Source of the DNA: Patagioenas fasciata
Lineage: Eukaryota > Chordata > Aves > Columbiformes > Columbidae
Assembly (NCBI RefSeq): GCF_037038585.1
Contig: NC_092520.1
Span: 117,152,501 to 117,216,500, forward strand
Direction of reading: 5' to 3'
DNA length: 64,000 nucleotides
The notes below the pieces were generated by a model. It had not been told where the DNA came from, did no database searches, and saw only the letters and a program-made list of their open reading frames with translations. The number at the start of each line of letters is the position of its first letter. Position 1 is the stretch's first letter. Below, in pieces: positions 13,201 through 23,462 of this stretch. Position numbers and translations under genes: made by a program.

Positions 13201-14185
13201 CCTGTTGAACTGCATTCAGATTTAGTCCTAATCATTTGTCATTTCTCCACTAGAAATTACAGACCTGCACTTATTCAGTGGTCAGTACAAGAGCTCGATG
13301 AAGTACAAGCTCTAAAGCTGCAAACTGATTGCCTTCATCACATTAACTTAAAAACTAGGCTCCAGATTTTACAGTTTTGACAGCCTGCAATTTCTACCCT
13401 ATTTGAAAGTGTGCTGGAACGCGAGCATGGAAAGAAGCTGTGACCAGTTTCTGCCCAGGTGCTCTTCTTGGCTCGCATGTATGGAGCCAACAGAAGAACC
13501 ACCTACAAGTACCTGCACATAGAAATAAGGGGCTACATTCTACATTTTTCCCCACAAGAGGCATATAGAGTTTTAAAGAGATGCAAGAAAGTGGCAGAGA
13601 CTGCCTCTGCACCCAAAATATTGTTCCTGACCACCCGCACAGTGTATATGACCCAGACAAAAACCATTCTGAATAGCTGCCAGCTCCCAAAAGGCCTTTC
13701 ATCCATACATGACAACCATGACAAAAGCTTGCCCTAGGAATGACAAATCTTTCAGGGGTCTCCCCTGACTCCTAATGCCATTAAGCTGTTCATATGTGCT
13801 TCTTCTCGAGACAGGTGGAACCACATGGAAAGCTCATTATGCTACTCCAGCATTCCAACCAGAAGCTTCTGGGGCCTGTTTTGGAAGAGGAATTTGCCCA
13901 TGTTTTGGGGATGGTGTAAGCCATCATGACCCTCCACTGCTGTTTGATCTCTCGCAAGATCCTTCTGAGGAGAATCCTCTATCAGCTGACACTGAGCCCT
14001 TGTTTGATACTGTAACAAGGAGAATAAGAGAAGCTGTAGAAGAGCATCGCAAGACGCTGACTCCGGTCCCACAGCAGCTGTCTCCTTACAATAATATATG
14101 GAAGCCATGGCTGCAGCCATGCTGTGGCACATTCCCGTTCTGTTGGTGTGATGAAGAAAACAACAAAGCAGATAGCATAGTTTAA
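1..14185 (+). CDS. ARSD: Membrane-type arylsulfatase (ARSD/ARSL/ARSH group), 3' six coding exons
   Basis: Coding exons read 1-369, 1406-1542, 3365-3499, 6026-6188, 7107-7228 and 13815-14185. Every junction has GT-AG borders and the phases fit, giving 432 codons including the TAA at 14183-14185. Family members are about 590 residues, so roughly the first 150, including the C-x-P-S-R formylglycine motif, precede the window. Visible hallmarks are a double hydrophobic hairpin (exon at 1-369), 'HVHTPL', 'SDHGG' (metal-binding Asp), '[10 protein letters not shown]' with the expected substrate-binding Lys, 'FHYCG', and a Cys-rich tail '[11 protein letters not shown]'. Such enzymes hydrolyse sulfate esters in the ER/Golgi or lysosome. 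No premature stop or frameshift is seen. The paralogues are very alike; ARSD is chosen because it is the human neighbour of GYG2, and ARSH or ARSL remain possible. Confidence 0.88.
1281..1300 (+). repeat. (TTTG)n simple repeat
   Basis: Five TTTG units in a sulfatase intron; a similar run is at 2113-2131 inside the inverted repeat. Confidence 0.9.
1406..1542 (+). CDS. ARSD: Arylsulfatase exon b
   Basis: Acceptor ttcag ends at 1405 and donor gtaagt starts at 1543. The split Arg codon is restored, followed by '[10 protein letters not shown]', '[12 protein letters not shown]' and '[13 protein letters not shown]'. The His residues of 'HVHTP' align with the conserved active-site His of the family. 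The exon ends one base into the next codon. Confidence 0.93.
2045..2173. repeat. Imperfect inverted repeat, MITE-like
   Basis: The left arm (about 2045-2086, including 'ggctctgggtgccaattagg') is nearly the reverse complement of the right arm (about 2131-2173, including 'cttaattggcactcagagca'), with about 45 bases between them that include a GTTT run. Roughly 36 of 41 bases pair by eye. It looks like an old DNA-transposon relic, although the family is not identified. Confidence 0.6.
3365..3499 (+). CDS. ARSD: Arylsulfatase exon c (metal-binding Asp)
   Basis: Acceptor ttgtag ends at 3364; donor gtaaaa starts at 3500. It encodes '[17 protein letters not shown]', then 'YFASDHGG' and 'GGWNGIYKG'. 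The Asp in 'SDHGG' is the expected calcium ligand. 'NTT' is an N-glycosylation sequon. A competing cag four bases into the exon (3366-3368) would break the frame and is rejected. Confidence 0.93.
3675..3960 (-). mobile_element. CR1 LINE 3' fragment in an arylsulfatase intron
   Basis: 'atcataggatcatagaatat' and 'ggaaggaacccataaggac' are the diverged reverse complement of a CR1 3' end; 'aaaacatttccctaatgtcc' follows as in CR1 ORF2 3' sequence. Boundaries on the right are vague because of decay. Confidence 0.75.
6026..6188 (+). CDS. ARSD: Arylsulfatase exon d (catalytic Lys)
   Basis: Preceded by a long pyrimidine tract and aacag (ends 6025), followed by donor gtacat. It encodes '[20 protein letters not shown]', with the Lys that contacts the sulfate in characterised sulfatases, then '[19 protein letters not shown]', a strongly conserved block. 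Phases match both neighbours. Confidence 0.94.
6745..6789 (+). repeat. TA dinucleotide and T-rich run
   Basis: A short TA repeat (about 6747-6763) followed by long T tracts, between sulfatase exons d and e. Confidence 0.85.
7107..7228 (+). CDS. ARSD: Arylsulfatase exon e
   Basis: Acceptor catcag ends at 7106; donor gtgagt begins at 7229. It encodes '[13 protein letters not shown]', 'HEFMFHYCG' and '[10 protein letters not shown]'. The 'FHYCG..LHAVRW' block is diagnostic of the STS/ARSD/ARSL/ARSF/ARSH branch. The final Ser codon is split 1/2 across the next 6.6-kb intron. Confidence 0.93.
9780..10020 (+). mobile_element. CR1 LINE 3' fragment in the last arylsulfatase intron
   Basis: Plus-strand 'aggaaatggcctcaagttgt', 'ttggatattaggaaaaaaaa', 'gaacaggctgcccagggaag' and 'ttcaactgaaatgactctat' follow the order of the CR1 3' end. 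Ends at the GC-rich patch. Confidence 0.88.
10020..10195. promoter_or_regulatory. GC-rich patch with two CTCF-like motifs
   Basis: A CpG-rich stretch in an AT-rich intron. It has 'gccgccagggggcagcac' (10100-10117) and 'cgacggcagggggcagcag' (10142-10160), both close to the CTCF core CCASYAGRGGGC and in the same orientation. Function is inferred from motif only. Confidence 0.45.
10200..10233 (+). repeat. AC dinucleotide run followed by a 23-base A tract
   Basis: Simple repeat directly after the GC-rich patch; the A tract could mark the 3' end of a retroposed segment. Confidence 0.9.
12303..12345 (-). mobile_element. Small CR1 3' tail remnant
   Basis: 'cacagaatcacagaatgtta' followed by 'gggaccacctgtttacctcc' resembles the reverse complement of a CR1 tail. 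Short and diverged. Confidence 0.45.
13815..14185 (+). CDS. ARSD: Arylsulfatase terminal coding exon
   Basis: Acceptor gagacag ends at 13814. It encodes '[15 protein letters not shown]', '[19 protein letters not shown]', 'DPSEENPL' and the Cys-rich end '[17 protein letters not shown]', then TAA at 14183-14185. The '[13 protein letters not shown]' block is the conserved C-terminal domain of sulfatases. The tail matches membrane-type members in length and cysteine pattern, so the gene looks functional at this end. Confidence 0.94.
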
Positions 14186-14465
14186 AAACAAAATCTAAGT
14201 ACAGGTAGCTTTAAAAAAAGCTGATAGTTTTCACATTCACAAGACTACAGTCATACAGAGATGTGGGTCAAATTACACTGGAATAACTGAAAGGAGCGTT
14301 ATTTACAATTTTTATTCAACCTTTCCTTACCCACAGAAATTCAATAAGCCTGTAGCTAAAAAACCAACCAAACAAAAACATAAAAAGCTCCCAACATATT
14401 CCACCTATGAGTCACCTGAATAATTTATCCCTCAAGTGCATAATTCTGGATCAAAACCCCACATA

Positions 14466-14471
14466 AATAAA
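14466..14471 (+). terminator. Candidate poly(A) signal of the arylsulfatase
   Basis: AATAAA on the plus strand about 280 bases after the stop codon; a second AATAAA lies at 14705-14710. AT-rich sequence makes chance copies common, so cDNA would be needed to choose between them. Confidence 0.4.
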
Positions 14472-16686
14472 ATTAAATTCATTTCCTTGCTGATTTCCAA
14501 TTCAAGTAAATTATGAATTATGAGAGCACAAACTTTAAATGCAACTGTTTGTACAAGTAATGTGCTTGTTAAGGCAACAGGACTGCAATCAAGAGGGAAT
14601 GTCTATTCAGGCCTTCTCTTTTTGATGAAAAATACTCTCCTGTGTTTAAAAGCACAATTGCATATTTAATTTGGAAACATACCAAAACACACTGACCTCT
14701 AAGAAATAAACACCTAGTAATGTACAGCAATTATTTTGCCTCATCTGTGCATTCATTTACCTATCATGTAAGAATTCTGAGGAAAAACTAAACTGACAAG
14801 TATGTTTTAAAAATTAGGTCGCTAACGTTATCATCTGAAGTGCAGCAGCAAAGTATCTGGCTATTTGTAAATGCTAAACCACAGCAGTTCCTACTGACAT
14901 ACATTTTCCATGTTGTTAAGTCATCTTACTTGAGAGAGCATTGAAAATCATCACCTAGCTGCCTTGACCAGATAGGTCCCAAATTTCACGATCTGTGAGG
15001 CCATTTCATAAACTTCATGTCCCACTTGAGCGATAATGCTCCTGATATCATGAGACTGCTACTACACCCCATGAAAAATGTGCTTTGTTTTGTGAGACAG
15101 CACTTTGTTCTCAGTAAAAGGTGTTAAAAAATTCACCACACGTACTAATCACTTCAGTATACAGGTAATCTCCAAGCCAAACAAGTGTCAGCACTCTGTA
15201 CAGTCATTAGGGAAAGAGAGGGAATTAAAATATCTAATCCTCTCTTGCTGCCCTCAGGTTAAATAAATTCATCTCTCAACATATAATCCTAACCATGTTC
15301 TTGCAGGGTTTCTGTGTCAAATCCAATTTTTAAGCCAAGGTTCCTACATTTTCTGCTTCTAAAAAAGTAGATTATGTGCCAGAGTCTCAGATTCAAACTT
15401 CTAAGCCTTCCTGAACACTATATATTCACTCCAATCACACAGCTAAGGGTCACCAAGATTTTAAAAGTCACAAAGTGCAGTAAGAGCAGCACAGCAGGTG
15501 CTTCGGGTGACCCGTTTCCTTAAGGCTACCCACCTCACAGACCTACACCAGTACAGCCCTGTTCTATACCAAGGTTATCTGTCTGTCATTTTTTGCCTTT
15601 TAGAAAGCAGAGGAGATAAGGCGGCCCAGGGCAGTTGATAATCCCAGAGCAGCGTGCTGCTCTCTCAGCTCTTGAGCTGCAGTAGCCCATCCCAGCCCTT
15701 TCACCAGCCCCAGGATAGCAGGGTGTGCGTGCCTTGACCATGCACCTTTCCCAGTGTTTTCAAGAAAGCCCCTGACTCATACTGCCAATGTGGTATGCCA
15801 CCCACATGGTAAGTCACTGTTATTTTGCTCTAAACAGCACAGGTTGTGACCATGATGCAGCACCAAATGAAAGTCTTCAAAAAGCTGCCCAGACATTTCT
15901 TCAGGTTATTTTCTCTGTTTTACCTTTCTTCTAAAAGGTCACCAGGCAAGTTATGTGGAATAACCAAAGGGCTAATCTGACAATGAACTGATAGGACACA
16001 TCAATGTCAGACTTGACGGAAGTATCTAAAAATACAGTTCTTACTGCCTGATAGCAATACTGATGTGGATTTAAATGCAAAGAACTTGTCAGAAGATTTG
16101 TCATTATTCTGTGGCTGACAAGGGTTGAAATCAGAGCAGCCGCATTTCACTGGATTCATACAGAAAGAAAAGAGCATAAAAGATACACATTTTCAAAACC
16201 AGTTTGGCCAATTCAGAGATGGAGGAGAAATCTTATTGCTCAGTGGGGAACAAAGTCAAAAACTGTTCTCTAGAGTCAAGCCAGTTGGTTCAGCATCACC
16301 TGCACTGTCAGCTAAGCATGAAGATAACTTTTTTCTCTCTTCATCTAACTACCCTCCCCACCTGGTTTACATACAAGAACATTCCCAGTCCCAGATTAGG
16401 CCAGGATTAGAGTGTTTACCAGGGCATGGGAAGGTGTTCAAGCACTCACACAACATGTAAGCATAGGTCCAGCCTCCTACTGACAGACTGGGAAGCCCAA
16501 TACATCAGCAAAAACCCTGAACTCCATCTCTGAGCATAGTGTGAATGCTTTTGACCCAAGTTTAAAGCCAGACTAAGAGCTAGAAACATGAGCAGAAAGC
16601 ATTTGGATTGGCTTATACCATTTCAATCTTTCACGCCTGCCCTACACCTCACAGGAAAAAAGTCAGCCTGTATAAAAGCAAACATT

Positions 16687-17385
16687 ATAGAATCATAGAA
16701 TAGGATTGGAAGGGACTTTCAAAGGTCATCTAGTCTGACCCCCTGCAATGAGCAGGGACATCTTGAACTAGATCAGGTTGTTCTGAGCCCCATCCAGCCT
16801 GGTCTGGAATGTCTCCAAGGGATGGGGCAACTACCACCTCTCTGGGCAACCTAGGCCAGTGCTTTTCCATCCTCATTGTAAAACATTTCTTCCTCATGTC
16901 TATTCTGAATCTCCTGTCCTTTAGTTTAAAACCATTACCCCTTGTGCTATCATAACAGGCTCTGCTAAAAAGTCTCTCCCCATCTTTCTCACAGGCTCCT
17001 TTTGAGTACTGAAAGGCTGCAATAAGGTGTCCCTGGAGTCTTGTCTTCTCCTGAACAACCCCAATTCTCTCAGCCTGTCCACACAGCAGAGCTGTTCCAG
17101 CCCACTGATCATTTTTGTGGCCTCCTCTGGCCCCTCTCCAAGAGGTCCATGTCTTTCCTGTACTGAGGGTTCCAGAATTAGACACAGAACTCCACGTGGG
17201 GTCTCACCAGAGCAGAGCAGAGGGACAGAATCACCTCTCTCGATCTGCTGGCTACATTCCTTTTGATGGCAGCACAAGATACAATTTGCCTTCTGGGCTG
17301 CAAGCATACATTATCAGTTCATGTTCAATTCTTCATCTACCAGGACGCCCAAGCCCTTCTCTGCAGGCGTGCTCTCAAGAGTCAT
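16687..17385 (-). mobile_element. CR1 LINE 3' fragment
   Basis: Begins with 'atagaatcatagaatagg', 'ggaagggactttcaaaggt' and 'accccctgcaatgagcagg', the reverse complement of the avian CR1 3' end. It continues through the remnant of the C-terminal ORF2/3' region (a minus-strand frame contains '[20 protein letters not shown]'-like coding). It is 5'-truncated and carries many stops. It is the second longest CR1 piece in the window. Confidence 0.88.
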
Positions 17386-19693
17386 ACTGGTGCACACTTC
17401 CACATAAAATACATTAATAGGTTAAAAGCTGTTACAAAAACTGTTTGCATTTGAATAATACTGAAAGAAATAGACTCTTACCTAGGTTTGCTTGAAAAAT
17501 CATCTATAATGATATTTTGAAAAGATATATCTATAGAAGACTAAAAGCTAAATTGTATGCTTTCTCCCATATTTTCTCATGGTCTCTCCCTTCAACGAAG
17601 GCAGCAAGTATCACATGAAATGACCCATTGGGAAAACCTGAAGCACCTGGCAAATCTTCAATCCAGTGTTAACCATAGGAGAATGTGCCCACACATGGTT
17701 AAATATAGACACCATAGAAAGGGAAGAATTAGTCTAACGAATGAAGTTAGGTTTTACTGAAAGAGCTGTATCTGTACTGTATAAATGTTTGACATGCATG
17801 TTGTATGAAGCTGACTTCCATCTCAGTAATTTGATCATTATCAAATGACATTTGAAATCACTGCATTAGAGTGACTCAACAAAATAATCATCAAGTCTCA
17901 GGGTAGTGACACAATAAGCTTCTAAGACACCTCGCTTCACTGTGTTTAAATATCAGACATGTCACTTGCGCTCTGCTGGGACCCAGGGGAGTGCCAGTGC
18001 ATGGAGCACAAGATCCCATCGCTTGAGGATGCAAAATTACTGTGTAACAGATAAACCGAGAAAAGCAACTGGAGCTCAGAGTTTATCCAGCTTGAAATTC
18101 CTGGGGACTCTGAGTATATTTGAGAAGCATTTACATGAATCACCAAAAAGACGGAGTAAATATCAAAAAACTTTTGCTTGCTGCCAGACTGTAGTTTAAA
18201 ATACACAGAGATACATAGTGTGAACAATATATTGGAGCATTTTTGTAGAAAGCTTTGATTCTAGTGCTACACCTAAACAATTCTGTAAAAATCAAACTTA
18301 TTAAATACCTAGTTTTTCTATGAGTCACCATACTACTGCATTACTAAGATTTTTTTGGGAAAAAAAACGCCACACAACCACAAAATAAAACAAACAAAAA
18401 AAGCCCCAACCCCACATTTCTTACATTTCTGAGATAAATGGGATCTTACAGGTTCCAGGTGACCCTGGCTTCTGCTCTGCCATTTGTCTAAAAGCTGTAA
18501 GTAAAAGGTTTGGAAAGATGAAGAATTTAAGGAGGTTTAAAAAATAAATCTTTAGATGAAACAAAACATTAACCACGTACCCACCCATCACATGCCATCA
18601 GATTTTTTTCCAAGTATTTAATACTGTGAGAAGACTTTGAAAGTCAGAGTTCTCTAAAATGAAACAAATCACCTGTTTCAAATATTACACATCTAAAGGA
18701 CAATCACCTATATTTATCACAGTTCAGCAACTTGTACAGTACTATTAAAGGAACAAACACTTTTCCAAGGTAGTTTACATCATAACATCCCGAAGTATGA
18801 AAAGTATTGAAATAATCACAAGCTGGAGCCTGGGTTTCTTGGAATTTATTTTTTTTTTTTCCCCCACTCCACTTTCTCAAAGCTGAAAGGGTTCTGAAAA
18901 CAGTCAAAGTGAAACTCAGAAAAAATGCCTGCAACTGTGGGGTTTTTTTCCAGTATTCATAGTATATCATTGCCAGTCTTCTGACAAACAGTTTTTATAA
19001 CGTTTTAAAGTAAATTATATATAACGTTTATTTTTTAACTGCCTTTCCTAGGATTACAGTATGCTGTTATTACATCAAGTAGAAAGTTTATACCAGAGTG
19101 CAATGCATTGCTTGAGTGTCACTGCTTTTAACTGCGAACACAAAATAAACTGTTACTTAGGAGCCAGCCAACTCAGGATGAACAAAATTTCAGCGGAGGA
19201 ATTTTGCAACCAATAGATTGAAAATGCAGACTATTTCAATGGCCAGTATTAACTGACATGTATTTTTGTAGGCTATTTAAGAATTGACTGCTATGCTATG
19301 TATTTAAGCTTATATATAGGGCTAATTTATAGAAAACAAGCAAACAAACATCCCCAAAATGATGAAGAGAAAACTGGAGCGGGGGTGGGGGGAGAGGAGG
19401 AATCAAATATATGAAACATTTTTTCATAGACTGACCTAAATACCTTTACACAATGGTAAAAATATTAGAAATGTGAATTAAGAAAACAGGCCTATCTCAT
19501 GTTATTTTCAAAGTCATATGAGTCAAAACAGTTTAGATTAGCAAAACAACAGAATAAGAGCTATTAAGGAATGAAAGGATATGCTGCAGACTTGTTTCTG
19601 TTGAACAAATAGACACTTTAAGGAGCATGTAAACATATAAAGCCACCTCCTACTAAACCAGCCTCCCATTGATGGATAGAAAAATCAATGTTT

Positions 19694-19710
19694 AAAAAAA
19701 AAAAAAAAAA
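19694..19710 (+). repeat. A17 tract
   Basis: Homopolymer in the convergent intergenic region; no adjoining element recognised. Confidence 0.85.
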
Positions 19711-22310
19711 GGCATTTTTTCAAATATCAGCCTTACAAACAACTGATACAAGCTGAATGAACTAGAGAGACAAAGAAAACTTATTTCCCAAGAACAATCC
19801 TGTTGGAAAGGTCCTTGCAAGATACCAGGCAGTAAGCAAAGTGATATTTCAAGAACAACAATCTCCTTTTCCCATAAACTAGGAAAGTGCATAAACCCAC
19901 ATGTCTAAAATTTTCAAGAATTTTCCCTGTGGTACACCCACCCTATCTCCTGTTTATACATGAAGAAAACCCAATAAAATTGTATGGTAAATAAAATCAC
20001 CCTCTAAGTCTAGCTGTGAATAACTTTAAGCACATGACAGGAGAAGAATCAGCATGTTTTGTTTTAAACACAAACTGTCCTCTTTAAACACAGAGCCTGC
20101 CACGCAGCAACAGGTCACAGTCTGGCATTTCCAAATCCTTACAGCGGCTTCTCAGGTCACTGGGGTTTAAACAACACTGACGAATCCCATAGTCACACAC
20201 ACATGCACACCAGTGGTTAAAAGATCTTCCATGGTTCTCATTTTACTGTGCAACTTTTTCCACGTTACATTTCCTTGAGGTTATTACTCTACAGTGCCTT
20301 CCAAATTGCCAAAGTGAAAAATATGCCTTGGTTAAAAAGGAACCGTGCTGGAAAAGCCCATATTTCTTAACTTGCTTTGCCCTAAAAATACCTGCGGCCA
20401 TACCACACTTTAACATGGAAGAAGTTCTAGGTGAATATTTTGAGGTTTGTTTTCCAAGTTATGTTTCAACTTAGCAAGCCTCAGCCTTGTAGTTCATGGC
20501 AACATGCAGCACATAACACCCCCCTGGAATTCCTGAACAGTGTCTGTGAGAGCAGAGAGTGCTGGCCCAAGCACAGCACTTGCAAATTCTGGACTCACGC
20601 ATGAGATTCTTGTCCCTTCTCACACCCCAGTGACAACAATATTGTGCTAAAATCCACTACGACACTACATTATTTGTAACTAGTTCAGCATTTTTATGTG
20701 TGAAGACAGCACCTAAAAACTCAGGCAGGGCTTTTAACAACAGCTGTAATTTTCCACAAAATACAATAAGCCAGCTACTGTTATGCTAATTCAAGAGATC
20801 ATAAAGCTTATAATTATGTATGTCTGTAGAAATAATTAGAACTCACACCTCTTAATTCTGTTTAGAAGTTAGTGCTAATGTCTCAAAAGCAATTTAATAA
20901 AATTAAAAAGCATTAAACTAACTAGTCAGTCACAAATAATACTCCTGGCACAACATCAACAACCTGTAACTCTGCACCACCTGATAAGCACATGACTTCA
21001 TGTGTCCTTTCCATTTCAGTTTTATTTCCATTATATTAACGTACTACATTTCTTTGCAAAACATTGTATAATCCACACTCAGTACCTTTTTACATATTAG
21101 CGCTTTCAAGCGTATTCCATGACAGCTCCTTTTACTACATTCATATGTCCATTTAAAAACCTTCCAGTTAGTGATTTCACATCAGTAGTTCTTCTCCCAT
21201 AATCGAATTAATGTGCCCATTAAAATCTAGTCATTACAGTAAAAAATACAGCTGCATGAAGCATGAGTTCACATTGCTGACTACAGTTTTATATAGTCTT
21301 CAAAAACTGTTCGAATTACATCAGTAATAACGCTTATAAAACAGAGAACTTTCTCAGATGTGCACGAGTTCATTAAGAAATGAGGATAAATCAGCAGATC
21401 AAATGCCACATGTCTAAGAGTGACACTGCAGCTGCTGTGACCTCCATACAGTGCTGCACTGGGTCACACACTCTCAGAGACAGAACTCACCTGTGTTAAG
21501 GTGGGAAGGTTGCCCACCCAGGAGAGGCAGGTGACCCAGGGTCCCTTTATGATCAATGGAGAAGTTGAGAAGAATCATCTTCTGGACATCTCTCTCTGAC
21601 TTCAGAGACCCTAAACATCTGACTTGAACTGGAAGCTTGAATTCAGCAGACTCAACAAAGAGACTCCCACTTTGAGAGTGCTCAGAATAAATGAGAAATA
21701 AAGAACTAGATAAAATTGGAAATACCCAACAAAAGTAGAAGGAAATCCACTATTACGAATATTAGAATTTACTTCTAAAATAGTCACAGATCATTTTTCT
21801 TCCTTTAAGGGACCTTTTGAGTAGTTTGTTCGTTTCCTTATTTGTGCCAGTTACTCCCCGCCCCCACCCCTTTCCTTTTTGATAGAGAAAAAATAAGCAA
21901 AAATTCTTCCCCTTCTACTCTGCCTTTTTCTCCTCTAGCATCCACAGCAACCCCTCTGATGCATAACATTACATCATTTCTTTTTAAACAGAATTCCCAA
22001 GTTATTTCATTAGGTATATCTGTACAAAAATTGATGACATATTAAGACTGAAACATATTTCAAGTCCTGCACCAGCACTGCAGAATTCTTCTTCTAATAT
22101 TCAGTGTTGTTATGAATAACTGTGTCAAATCTCTTACCATATTAGTATGCCTGTCAAGCTTCTTTTTTTTCAGTGTTTATTTTTCCTTGTTTGCTAAAAC
22201 AAACTTGCTGACATTAGTCTAAATACCCAGATTCACAAAGCAATCCCCCATAAGTATCCTTAACATAATGGAGTCTCATCAGTAAATTTTTCTGGAACTA
22301 CACTCACAGA

Positions 22311-22316
22311 TTTATT
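22311..22316 (-). terminator. Candidate poly(A) signal of GYG2
   Basis: Plus-strand tttatt, i.e. AATAAA on the minus strand, about 985 bases after the GYG2 stop. Another copy lies at 22176-22181. Either could end the GYG2 3' UTR; chance occurrence is possible in this AT-rich stretch. Confidence 0.25.
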
Positions 22317-23300
22317 AGCTCCCACACACACAGCTATTGTTTAAAAGATCTTCAGAGGGCCTGTTTACTAAAACAAGTGCCAATTGTGTGTTCAGTTGCA
22401 CTCAAACTGCCTGCAATCGGGGGCAACCATGCTAAAGGAGAAGAATGCTATTGTTAATGGCAGTTTGAAGTACTGTAAACAAACTGATATAAAGCACCAG
22501 AAGGCTCACACCATAGTGTCAGCATTTCTTCCTCTAAGCAACTCTGAATATGCAAGTAAAGCTAACAATAATAATAATAAAAACAATGGTATCCTATAGC
22601 AACAATATAAAAGGTTATCATACATTATCAGTCTATTTTAAGAGTTTTACAACGCTCTTCTTCATGCTGGTGATGCAGCTGAGCAGCTTCCTATAAATAG
22701 AGAAAACATCCACCAGTGATCCAAGACAAAGTCTGAATTTCTTATAATCCTAAGTATACTTAGAAGTTTTCTCACAGACTCCCGTGAGGCCAGGATCTCA
22801 TCTCCTCACTTTTTTCTCATATTGAAGTCTACACTACGGTTGCCCTTGAAAGTGTTAATTTGCTTTCAAAAACAAGGTTTTCATTTAAACATTTTTACAG
22901 CATCTTCTAAAAGGTAAAAGTAGTTTTTAAATAACTTCAATTTGTGAAATAGTCTCAGCTTCCAACACTGTTTCACACTCACGCACGTTTCTGCAGAATG
23001 CTACGGGAAGGAGCAGGGAAGAGCGATAAATTAGAGTTCAAACTCAGAGGGTACCGTTCATTATACTTCAGAAGGCACTATGGGAGAATAATGAAGATGA
23101 GACCCACATAACAACAAAGATGAGGCACACTTAATAGTTACAGAACAAGAGTCTGTATCTGTTAATCTTCCTGCAAAATGTACAATGATCTATATCTACC
23201 TGTAACTTTGGTGTCAAATAAACTATGAAGACAGCCAAGTATTCAAGAATTGCATTTATAGAAGAAACCGATCATGACGGCCATTACAGTACACTCCATC

Positions 23301-23462
23301 TTAATGTAAAAATGCATCCAATTTCTTCTTGATATGTTCAAAAGCATCTTTCCCCATATAGTCCATGCGCCCTTCCTCCCATTTTCTCCGTTCATCTTCT
23401 GGACTTGGTTCTTCTGCTTTAAAGTGAATAGACAGCTCCGAAACAGAATTTGCGACCTCATT
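23301..23462 (-). CDS. GYG2: GYG2 exon 9, glycogen-synthase-binding C terminus and stop
   Basis: Acceptor cccacag precedes 23462. It encodes '[18 protein letters not shown]', then '[20 protein letters not shown]' and '[11 protein letters not shown]' before TAA. This is the conserved short C-terminal domain that binds glycogen synthase in both glycogenins. It starts in phase 0. Confidence 0.95.
   Translation of the reverse strand, partial: NEVANSVSELSIHFKAEEPSPEDERRKWEEGRMDYMGKDAFEHIKKKLDAFLH

Larger units (their letters stand above)
7229..13814 (+). other. ARSD: Last arylsulfatase intron, 6.6 kb
   Basis: Lies between two in-phase exons. It holds a plus-strand CR1 3' fragment (about 9780-10020), a GC-rich patch with CTCF-like motifs (10020-10195), an AC/A simple repeat (10200-10233) and a small minus-strand CR1 tail near 12303. 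Open frames such as 12895-13380 (161 codons) match no family I recognise and are probably chance. No exon is convincing here. Confidence 0.7.
14186..23300. other. Convergent intergenic region between arylsulfatase and GYG2, including both 3' UTRs
   Basis: About 9.1 kb between the plus-strand stop at 14185 and the minus-strand stop at 23301. Apart from the CR1 fragment at 16687-17385 and a poly(A) tract at 19694-19710, I see AT-rich unique sequence. Open frames here (for example 16125-16460) show no recognisable domain. GYG2's 3' UTR must occupy the right-hand end; its length cannot be fixed from sequence. Confidence 0.6.

Noticed and set aside
16730-17307. Minus-strand frames of 128 and 151 codons
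   Set aside because: They fall in a CR1 3' fragment and share the typical 'RELGLF' and 'SLGDIPDQAG' tail sequence of that repeat.
19378-19400. G-rich run as a possible G-quadruplex
   Set aside because: Only two runs of three or more G are present, followed by GG pairs, so the usual four-run pattern is not met.
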